Origin: Candidatus Bipolaricaulota bacterium
GTDB taxonomy: Bacteria > Bipolaricaulota > Bipolaricaulia > M55B111
Direction: 5' to 3'
Assembly: GCA_018334595.1 (NCBI GenBank)
Contig: JAGXLQ010000005.1
Coordinates: 1 to 21,283, forward strand
Length of the DNA stretch: 21,283 nt
In this document: in pieces, positions 15,161-21,283 of the stretch
Position numbering within the stretch: position 1 is the stretch's first letter
Layout: the number at the start of each line of letters is the position of its first letter
Translations under genes and position numbers: made by a program
The notes under the pieces: generated by a model
What the model was told of the DNA's origin: nothing
Seen by the model: only the letters and a program-made list of their open reading frames with translations
Databases searched by the model: none

Positions 15161-15236
15161 CAACTGGCCACAGGTGCCAGGGAAAAAGCAGGAGAAAAAC
15201 GTCTCAAATGCAGGATTTTTAACGAGCGGAGCTTGA

Positions 15237-15265
15237 TTGAGATTTCCGCCTGTCGGGGTTAAAAT
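15237..15265 (+). promoter_or_regulatory. Promoter of the mobB-FeS gene
   Basis: TTGAGA (15237-15242), 17 bases, TAAAAT (15260-15265). The start near 15272 would leave a leader of about 175 bases before the ATG. Confidence 0.6.
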
Positions 15266-15271
15266 TTCTAA

Positions 15272-15446
15272 GTTAATCCAGAGAGCTGGTCTACTTTCCC
15301 CCACCTGAGCCCGAGGGGCTAGGGTGAAAATTTCAACTTACGTACGTGGTGTTAGCTGTCGGGGGTCAGAGGCTGTATGTACGATTCTTGGGGAACGGGA
15401 CTGCCGGTTGTTTTCAACGTATATCCAAGGAAGGTGAAATACGAAC
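15272..15446 (+). promoter_or_regulatory. Long structured leader of mobB-FeS
   Basis: No coding frame is convincing here. Pairing is visible in three places: AGCCC-GAG-GGGCT (15309-15321) inside a CACCT/GGGTG outer stem (15302-15327); GTACGT with ATGTAC, a longer arm across about 15343-15381; and AACGGG-ACTG-CCGGTT followed by GTTTTC near 15396-15417, which has one G-G mismatch and is a weak terminator-like hairpin. The downstream gene belongs to molybdenum cofactor metabolism, so a metabolite-sensing leader is possible. I could not match it to the known Moco motif from memory. Confidence 0.35.
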
Positions 15447-16148
15447 ATGTTACCCCTTGTTGCAATATATGGATACTCCAACTCGGGCAAGACGACGTTT
15501 CTGACAGAACTGGTAAGAAAATTGACGGAAAGAGACCACCGGGTCTGCACCATCAAGCATACTCCGGCCGAGGTCTCGCTCGACTCCGAGGGAAAGGATA
15601 CCTGGAAACACGTTGACTCCGGTTCGGCCTTGACGGTTTTTTCTACTGATGCCGAGACCGATCTCATATTTCCCGAACCGCTTGAACTGGAGGAAATTCT
15701 CGAGCTAGTCAGTTTAACGGGAGAGTGTGACATCGTACTTGCCGAGGGCTTTAAGAGCTCTCCCGCACCCAAGATTGCCGTTGGCGATATCGATAGGCGG
15801 GATGGTACGCTTATGAGGGTTGACGGTAACGTCGACGAGGCCATAGAGGTAGTGGAAAAGGAGATACGAGTTGCCGCGGTTGAAAACCAGCTGCCCGGGC
15901 TGGACTGTGGCCTATGCGGAAACGATAGTTGCCGGGAGATGGCAGTAGAGGTGGAAGAGGGGAAACGTAAGATCGATGACTGCAAAGTGACGGGTAGTGG
16001 AAACCTCAAGCTCGTGGTCGATGGAGAAGAGATACCGCTGGAAAACTTTCCGGCAAATATTATTAAGTACGGTGTTAAGGGAATGCTGGAGACCCTCAAA
16101 GGAGTCACAGACGACGTTTCTCACGTTTCCCTGGAAGCTGATTATTAG
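15447..16148 (+). CDS. MobB P-loop protein fused to a 4Fe-4S domain
   Basis: Residues 1-140 form the MobB GTPase-like domain: Walker A GYSNSGKTTF (9-18), HTPAEVSLDSEGKDTWKH and VLAEGFKSS. MobB binds GTP and helps attach the nucleotide to molybdopterin with MobA. Residues 150-180 carry four cysteines, C154, C157, C162 and C179, in CX2CX4CX16C spacing with CGLCG and an A-x5-G-like centre; this is the pattern of the small FeS domain found in RnfB and corrinoid proteins, expected to hold a 4Fe-4S cluster. Residues 185-233 (KLVVDGEEIPLENF then VKGMLETLKG) form a third small domain of unknown role. ATG at 15447 follows GGAAGGTG with 10 bases between. The gene stands alone behind a long leader. A link to molybdo- or tungsto-enzymes is likely; the cluster's job is unknown. 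Confidence 0.88.
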   Translation: MLPLVAIYGYSNSGKTTFLTELVRKLTERDHRVCTIKHTPAEVSLDSEGKDTWKHVDSGSALTVFSTDAETDLIFPEPLELEEILELVSLTGECDIVLAEGFKSSPAPKIAVGDIDRRDGTLMRVDGNVDEAIEVVEKEIRVAAVENQLPGLDCGLCGNDSCREMAVEVEEGKRKIDDCKVTGSGNLKLVVDGEEIPLENFPANIIKYGVKGMLETLKGVTDDVSHVSLEADY

Positions 16149-16237
16149 TTATATGCCCCGTTTGTTGGATTTTTGTCCGGCATTTACTTGGTAGAAGTTA
16201 GTGTAGTTAACTCCTCTTATCTTCAAACCACCGGGGT

Positions 16238-16265
16238 TTCACAGGGTTCTTGGCCCGAGTATAAT
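16238..16265 (+). promoter_or_regulatory. Promoter of uvrA-uvrC
   Basis: TTCACA (16238-16243, five of six matches to consensus), 16 bases, perfect TATAAT (16260-16265). Transcription should start near 16272, about 5 bases before the ATG. An inverted repeat AAACC-ACCGG-GGTTT (16225-16239) touches the -35 box, and the palindrome AGTTAACT lies at 16205-16212; no LexA box was recognised. Confidence 0.7.
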
Positions 16266-16276
16266 TGGTTGGGATA

Positions 16277-19117
16277 ATGAAGAAAATTACGATAAAAGGC
16301 GCAAGAGAGCATAACTTAAAGGACCTTGACCTGGAGGTCCCGAGAAATAACTTGATCGTGATCTCCGGGCTCAGCGGCTCGGGGAAGTCCTCCCTTGCCT
16401 TCGATACGATATATGCGGAGGGCCAGAGGAGATACCTGGAGTCACTTTCAGCCTATGCACGGCGGTTTCTCGGACAGATGGAGAAGCCGGACGTCGATTT
16501 TATCGAGGGACTCTCACCCTCAATATCGATAGATCAAAAGACGACCAGTCATAACCCCCGTTCGACTGTAGGCACGGCGACCGAGGTATACGATTACCTG
16601 AGGCTGCTCTACGCTCACGTCGGGACGCCACACTGCCCTAAATGTGGCAAGGAGCTATCCCGGCAGACCCCGGATACGATCATTTCCCAGGTTATGGAGC
16701 TCGAGGAAGGTTTGAAGATATACGTTCTCGCCCCGGTGGTTCGTGGAAGGAAGGGCGAGTACAACGACCTCTTTTCCCAGCTGGCGAATCAGGGTTACGT
16801 CCGCGTGAGGGTTGACGGCCGCATTCGTGAGCTAAGCGAGGATATCGACCTGGAAAAGTACGTAAAACACGACATCGAGGTCGTCGTCGATCGCTTGATT
16901 ATCAAGGGGGAGTCAAGGAGTAGGGTGGCCGATTCCGTGGAGACGGCACTTGAGCTGGCAAGTGGAAACCTGCTGGTAAAGGTGAAGAACGGCCCGGAAC
17001 TGGTATTCAGCGAGGAGCGAGCCTGCCCCGACTGCGGTATAAGCGTGCCCGAGCTTACCCCGAGGATGTTTTCATTTAACAGCCCCTATGGGGCCTGCCC
17101 TGAATGTGATGGGCTGGGTGTGAAGACCGAAGTGGACCCGGACCTGGTTCTGGATAGGTCTTTGTCGATAAACGACGGGGCAATTCTCCCCTGGCGCAAG
17201 AACCCCGGGAAGTGGCGCAAGGCAATTCTCTCGGCCTTTTGTAAGGGGCATGGTATAGACATGGAGGCTCCGCTGGAGGAGATGAGCGAGGAGAAGATCG
17301 ATCTCCTCCTCCACGGCTCAAGCGAGAAGGTAAGTTTTCTGTACACCAACAGGCGTGGACAGACCAGACGGCATAGACGAAAGTTTAACGGGGTTATCTC
17401 CCAGCTCGAGGAGAAGTATAAGGACTCCAGTTCTTCAAGCAGCAGAAAGAGGGTGGAGGAATACATGGCCAAACTTCCCTGCCCCAAGTGCGGTGGTGGG
17501 CGGCTCAACCAGAAAAGCCTCGCCGTGACCGTGGGAGGGAAGAACATTCAAGAGGTAACGGGAATGGCCATAGACAAGGCCTACGATTTCTTCTCCGCGC
17601 TTGAGCTGTCGGAGCAAGAGGAGTTGATAGCCTCCGACATCCTCGGCGAGATAAAGTCCCGGCTGGGGTTTCTCCTGGATGTAGGTCTTGACTATTTAAC
17701 CCTCGACAGGGAATCCGGGACCCTATCAGGCGGTGAGGCACACCGAATTAAACTGGCCACGCAGATCGGTTCCAGACTTACAGGAGTTCTCTACATTCTG
17801 GACGAACCGACTGTGGGCCTGCACCAGCGCGACGTTACGAGGTTGCTCGACACGCTCAAGGACCTGCGGGATATGGACAACACGGTCATAGTGGTTGAGC
17901 ACGATAGAATGACGATAACAGAGTCTGACTGGGTGATAGAGCTTGGACCCGGGGCAGGAGAGAACGGCGGAGAGATAGTTGAACAGGGGTCGCCGAGTAA
18001 GCTGCTTAAGTCCGATAAATCCATTACCGCTCAGTATATCAGGGGGGACCGGGAGATAGATATCCCCAGAAAGCGCCGCCTCTCTTCGGGGAAGAAGGTC
18101 TGGATAAGGGGGGCGAGGGAACATAACCTGAAGGGCGTCGACGTGGGAATACCCCTCGGCCTATTTACATGCGTTACTGGTGTCTCCGGTTCAGGGAAGT
18201 CCACTCTGATCAACGACGTGCTCTATCGCGCCCTCGAGCGGGAACTTCATAATAGCGGCTCCAAGCCGGGAGAGTATCGGGAACTTGAGGGAGTGGACCA
18301 GCTGGACAGGGTAATAGAGATCGACCAATCACCTATTGGGAGGACTCCCCGGTCTAACCCCGCTACCTATATCAAGGTGTTCCGGTACATCAGGGAACTC
18401 TTCGCCCAAACGCCAGAGGCAAAAAAACGTGGCTACGACAAGGGCCGATTCTCCTTTAACCGTAAAGGAGGTCGGTGTGAAGCGTGTAAGGGGCGGGGTG
18501 AGAAGGAGATCGAGATGCACTTCCTCCCGGATATTACTGTCCCGTGTGAGGAATGCGACGGCAAAAGGTACAACAAGGAGACTCTGCAGATTACTTACCG
18601 GGGAAAAACAATCTCCGACGTCCTGGAGATGACCGTAGATGAAGCTCTGCACTTCTTTGCTAACCACTCCAAGATCAAGCGGAAGCTCCAGACTTTGGTG
18701 GATATAGGTCTGAGTTACATCAAGTTGGGTCAGCCGTCGACTACACTTTCCGGAGGAGAAGCCCAGAGGATCAAGCTCGCCAAAGAGTTATCTAGAACGC
18801 GCCAGGGCCATACCCTCTATCTGTTTGACGAACCCACTACCGGACTTCACGCCGCAGACATAAACAAGCTGCTGGACGTGCTACACCGTCTTGTCGACGA
18901 CGACAACACCATCGTCGTCATAGAGCACAACCCCCACGTGATCAAGACTGCTGATTGGATTGTTGACCTCGGACCCGGGGGAGGCATACACGGTGGAGAG
19001 ATAATTGCGGAAGGGACCCCGGAGAGCGTAAGTGAACAGGAAACCTCCTATACCGGACAGGTGTTGGCGGACATCTTCTCGGAGAAGAGAAAAGAACTAC
19101 TTACTAAATGCAACTGA
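16277..19117 (+). CDS. uvrA: Excinuclease ABC subunit A
   Basis: This 946-residue protein is the damage-sensing ATPase of nucleotide excision repair, which loads UvrB onto damaged DNA. It has two ABC modules: Walker A SGLSGSGKSS (Lys37) and GVSGSGKST (Lys641), each later matched by an LSGGEA signature. Zinc-binding cysteine pairs are at C120/C123, C250/C253 with C274/C277, and C734/C737 with C757/C760; the last group is the DNA-contacting C-terminal zinc finger. The frame opens at TTG 16265, but that codon overlaps the -10 box, so ATG 16277 is the start; it matches the family (MKKITIKGAREHNL). There is no ribosome site and almost no leader. uvrC overlaps its last 10 bases. uvrB is not in the window. 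Confidence 0.97.
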   Translation: MKKITIKGAREHNLKDLDLEVPRNNLIVISGLSGSGKSSLAFDTIYAEGQRRYLESLSAYARRFLGQMEKPDVDFIEGLSPSISIDQKTTSHNPRSTVGTATEVYDYLRLLYAHVGTPHCPKCGKELSRQTPDTIISQVMELEEGLKIYVLAPVVRGRKGEYNDLFSQLANQGYVRVRVDGRIRELSEDIDLEKYVKHDIEVVVDRLIIKGESRSRVADSVETALELASGNLLVKVKNGPELVFSEERACPDCGISVPELTPRMFSFNSPYGACPECDGLGVKTEVDPDLVLDRSLSINDGAILPWRKNPGKWRKAILSAFCKGHGIDMEAPLEEMSEEKIDLLLHGSSEKVSFLYTNRRGQTRRHRRKFNGVISQLEEKYKDSSSSSSRKRVEEYMAKLPCPKCGGGRLNQKSLAVTVGGKNIQEVTGMAIDKAYDFFSALELSEQEELIASDILGEIKSRLGFLLDVGLDYLTLDRESGTLSGGEAHRIKLATQIGSRLTGVLYILDEPTVGLHQRDVTRLLDTLKDLRDMDNTVIVVEHDRMTITESDWVIELGPGAGENGGEIVEQGSPSKLLKSDKSITAQYIRGDREIDIPRKRRLSSGKKVWIRGAREHNLKGVDVGIPLGLFTCVTGVSGSGKSTLINDVLYRALERELHNSGSKPGEYRELEGVDQLDRVIEIDQSPIGRTPRSNPATYIKVFRYIRELFAQTPEAKKRGYDKGRFSFNRKGGRCEACKGRGEKEIEMHFLPDITVPCEECDGKRYNKETLQITYRGKTISDVLEMTVDEALHFFANHSKIKRKLQTLVDIGLSYIKLGQPSTTLSGGEAQRIKLAKELSRTRQGHTLYLFDEPTTGLHAADINKLLDVLHRLVDDDNTIVVIEHNPHVIKTADWIVDLGPGGGIHGGEIIAEGTPESVSEQETSYTGQVLADIFSEKRKELLTKCN

Positions 19118-20919
19118 AAGAGAGGGTAAGAGACTTTCCCAGGGAACCCGGCGTATACATAATCCGTTCCAGGGGGGAGGTAATATACGTCGGCAAGTCG
19201 GCGTCGCTGCGCGACCGCGTACGAAGTTACTTTCATTCCTCTAGCTCTACTTCACTAAAGACACGGGTCCTCCGTGATGAAGCGGACGACATAGATTATA
19301 TCGTGACCGACTCTGAAGTCGAAGCCCTGATCCTGGAGGAGAACCTGATAAAAGAATATCGCCCCCGCTACAACGTTTTATTGAAGGACAACAAGAGCTA
19401 CCCCTATTTACAGATAACGGAGGAAGAGTACCCTCGGGTCGTAGTAACGCGGAGACGGGGCCAGGTGGACGGCGAGGTCTTTGGGCCGTATACGGACGCA
19501 GGGGCCATGCGTGAGACACTAGACGCCCTGGAGAAGATCTTCCCGATCAAGGATTGTGGATGGAGCGCCGATGACGGCGGAAGGAGGCCATGCCTGAGAT
19601 ACCATATCGGACTCTGTTCCGCTCCCTGTGCGGGAAAGGTGGATAGGGAAACTTATCTCGAGTACGTCGATGGCATCCGCGAGATCCTTAAGGGCAACTA
19701 CAGGGAAGCTATTGGCGTATTGCGTGAACACATGGAAGAAGCTGCAGGCCGAAACGATTTCGAGAAGGCCGCCGAGTGGCGGGACAAGATTCAAGCCGTC
19801 AAGAAGATATCCAACAAACAGAGGGTCAGGCTTAAGGACAAGCTGGATAGGGACTTTATTGCCATGGACAGGAAGGAGGATGGGGGCGTAATTCAGATAT
19901 TTTTCGTCCGCCGGGGGAGGATCAGCGGACAGGATAGTTTTGAGATGGAGTTTCCCCGGGAGGAAAAGGACGAGACGATAATTGCAAGCTTCGTCCAAAA
20001 ATTCTACCGTAACCGAGCGGTTATCCCGGAGGAGATCTACGTAGAAAAGCTGCCGGCAGACGTGGAGACGATAGAGGCCTGGCTGTCCGACGTGAGGTCG
20101 GGGGGCGTCGAGATAATCGTCCCCCGGAGAGGGGCGAAGAGGAGGATCCTAGAGATGGCGGAGAGAAACGCCAGGTTCAGCTTCAAGTCCGGCGCCACCT
20201 CGAGAGCAGGGGAAAGGAGGGAGGCACTGCTCGACCTGCAAAGCCGGCTCGGCTTACCCGCCCTGCCGGAGAGGATCGAGGGCTATGACATCTCCAATAT
20301 CTCCGGAGAGGACGCCGTGGGGTCTATGGTCGTGTTTACTGACGGGCAAGAAGACCGGTCAGCTTACCGCAGGTTCAAGATCTCAGAGGTCTCCGGCCCG
20401 GACGACTACCGAATGATAAAACAGGTGTTAAGGCGCAGGCTCGGTCGCGTGGATGATCCGGGCGAGGAGGACGAAAGCTTTGCGTCTTTGCCCGATCTGA
20501 TACTAATTGACGGAGGCAAGGGTCAGCTCAATGCGGGGGAGGAGGCCGTCCACGACCTGGGTCTGGATGGGGTGAACCTTATCGGCTTGGCAAAGGAATT
20601 TGAGGAGGTATACCAGCCGGGTTCAAGCGAGCCAGTTAGTTTCGACCAGGAATCGCAGGCCCTCAAGATGCTACAGAGGGTAAGAGACGAGGCCCACCGG
20701 TTTGCCCTCGATTATCACCGCAGGTTGAGACAAAAGAGGACGGTAAGGTCCTCCCTCGATTCAATAAGGGGAGTTGGTCCGAAGAGGAAGGCCCAGCTCC
20801 TAAACACGTTCAAGTCGGTAGAAGGTGTACGTCGGGCGAGCCTGAGCGAGATTAGCGCGATCCCGAATATGCCGGAAAAGGTGGCGGAGAGGATATATAG
20901 GTTCTTTGCCGATAACTAG
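19108..20919 (+). CDS. uvrC: Excinuclease ABC subunit C
   Basis: This 603-residue protein cuts the damaged strand on both sides after UvrAB marking. It contains the GIY-YIG nuclease domain (GVY at 15-17, YVG at 27-29, Arg39, Glu77 in ILEENLIK) for the 3' cut, a UVR motif for UvrB contact (about 205-235, MEEAAGRNDFEKAAEWRDKI), the RNase H-like domain for the 5' cut (GYDISNISG, LILIDGGKGQ) and a C-terminal helix-hairpin-helix pair (IRGVGPKRK, ISAIPNMPEKVA). The length is normal. Its ATG lies inside the last codons of uvrA in another frame (10-base overlap), with no good ribosome site of its own, so translation is probably coupled to uvrA. Confidence 0.97.
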   Translation: MQLKERVRDFPREPGVYIIRSRGEVIYVGKSASLRDRVRSYFHSSSSTSLKTRVLRDEADDIDYIVTDSEVEALILEENLIKEYRPRYNVLLKDNKSYPYLQITEEEYPRVVVTRRRGQVDGEVFGPYTDAGAMRETLDALEKIFPIKDCGWSADDGGRRPCLRYHIGLCSAPCAGKVDRETYLEYVDGIREILKGNYREAIGVLREHMEEAAGRNDFEKAAEWRDKIQAVKKISNKQRVRLKDKLDRDFIAMDRKEDGGVIQIFFVRRGRISGQDSFEMEFPREEKDETIIASFVQKFYRNRAVIPEEIYVEKLPADVETIEAWLSDVRSGGVEIIVPRRGAKRRILEMAERNARFSFKSGATSRAGERREALLDLQSRLGLPALPERIEGYDISNISGEDAVGSMVVFTDGQEDRSAYRRFKISEVSGPDDYRMIKQVLRRRLGRVDDPGEEDESFASLPDLILIDGGKGQLNAGEEAVHDLGLDGVNLIGLAKEFEEVYQPGSSEPVSFDQESQALKMLQRVRDEAHRFALDYHRRLRQKRTVRSSLDSIRGVGPKRKAQLLNTFKSVEGVRRASLSEISAIPNMPEKVAERIYRFFADN

Positions 20920-20932
20920 TTGTCCAGATTAA

Positions 20933-20963
20933 CCAAAAAAGGAAAGGGCCGACTGAGCGCCCT
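20933..20963 (-). terminator. Intrinsic terminator after the UDP-GlcNAc 2-epimerase gene
   Basis: On the minus strand AGGGC (20963-20959) and GCCCT (20949-20945) pair around a 9-base loop and are followed by TTTCCTTTTTT. The stem overlaps the stop codon. It may also protect the end of the uvrC message, although there is no T-run on that strand. Confidence 0.6.
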
Positions 20964-21283
20964 CAACCACACTGGAGCTCATCAGCAATTTTCTTGGCTG
21001 CATTACCTGCCCCAAACGGATTAACTTTCCTGGACATCTTCTCATAAGCTCGACTGTCGTTCAGAAGGCGCGATACCTCCCTTACAATTGATCCCGTAGC
21101 TGTACCCACTATCCTTGCGGTACCGGCCACCACCGCCTCGGGGCGCTCGGTCGTCTCCCTTGCGACCAACACGGGGACGCCCAAGGAGGGAGCCTCCTCC
21201 TGAATACCGCCGGAGTCCGTTAGGATGAGTTTGGCCGCTTTCATCAGTTTGACGAAACCCACGTAATCGACGGGCTCCTCCTC
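20963..21283 (-). CDS. wecB: UDP-N-acetylglucosamine 2-epimerase, C-terminal part (runs off right edge)
   Basis: The last 106 codons of a leftward gene remain open to the window edge; the start lies outside. The protein shows the nucleotide-binding C-terminal half of the WecB family: LILTDSGGIQEEAPSLGVPVLVARETTERPEAV, followed by GTATGSIVREVSRLL and the typical NPFGAGNAAKKIADEL ending. The enzyme interconverts UDP-GlcNAc and UDP-ManNAc for surface polysaccharides, teichoic-acid linkage units or similar polymers. It converges on uvrC with a 43-base gap holding a terminator. The frame continues through GAG GAG GAG CCC GTC GAT TAC at the edge, so the GTG at 21262 is internal. Confidence 0.93.
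   Translation of the reverse strand, partial: EEEPVDYVGFVKLMKAAKLILTDSGGIQEEAPSLGVPVLVARETTERPEAVVAGTARIVGTATGSIVREVSRLLNDSRAYEKMSRKVNPFGAGNAAKKIADELQCG

Noticed and set aside
16265..16276. TTG start of uvrA
   Set aside because: The codon overlaps the TATAAT box and would not be transcribed.
17076..17547. Overlapping minus-strand open frames inside uvrA
   Set aside because: Composition-driven shadows of a GC-rich conserved gene; no motif or start signal.
21260..21262. GTG as start of a short 99-residue protein
   Set aside because: The frame is open to the window edge and the sequence is the middle of a WecB fold, so the gene is cut by the window.
1..21283. CRISPR arrays, insertion sequences, phage or defence genes
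   Set aside because: No regularly spaced repeats, transposase motifs or terminal inverted repeats with target duplications were seen.

Overview
The window reads as chromosomal housekeeping DNA from a bacterium, not an archaeon, despite some archaeal-looking content. Bacterial signs are: sigma70-type -35/-10 boxes at 16-18 bp spacing in front of several genes, Shine-Dalgarno sites, a bacterial-type RNase P RNA, a tRNA gene with an encoded CCA end, a bacterial-length AspRS, an MraY of the peptidoglycan type, Tex and UvrA/UvrC. Against this background sits a CDC48/VAT-type double AAA ATPase, a family best known from archaea and eukaryotes, and an HD protein whose N-terminus resembles archaeal proteins (from memory). 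Many proteins are rich in Asp and Glu, which would fit a saline habitat. A halophilic anaerobe of a little-studied phylum is my guess; the sequence here does not name it. TTG and GTG starts are common.

Layout. 1-669 (minus): a small DNA-binding-like protein followed by the start of an HD-domain hydrolase, probably one operon. 670-935: back-to-back promoters and two matching inverted repeats. 936-3230 (plus): CDC48-type ATPase. 3329-5080 (plus): aspS, converging on a HAD hydrolase (5091-5696, minus) that lies downstream of tex (5763-7955, minus). 8002-8943 (plus): DUF368 membrane protein, then the RNase P RNA gene (9024-9447). 9448-10104: a nested palindrome, tRNA-Ala(GGC) on the minus strand, and a long leader with a possible leader peptide for trpB2 (10105-11424, plus), which ends in a clear intrinsic terminator. 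11568-14048 (plus): gatA and mraY. 14051-15106 (minus): a sugar nucleotidyltransferase. 15447-16148 (plus): a MobB-FeS fusion behind a structured leader. 16277-20919 (plus): overlapping uvrA-uvrC. 20963-21283 (minus): the C-terminal part of a UDP-GlcNAc 2-epimerase.

Functional themes. DUF368 (lipid-carrier recycling), MraY (lipid I synthesis), the nucleotidyltransferase and the 2-epimerase all serve the cell envelope, although they are not one operon. AspRS, GatA, tRNA-Ala and RNase P serve translation. UvrA and UvrC are two of the three excision-repair proteins. I found no mobile element, CRISPR array, phage gene or defence island. The best leads are regulatory or structural: the paired operators at 707-780, the tRNA-Ala with C at position 33, the trpB2 leader, the mobB leader with its FeS-fused product, the nearly leaderless uvrA and the possible CTG start of tex.
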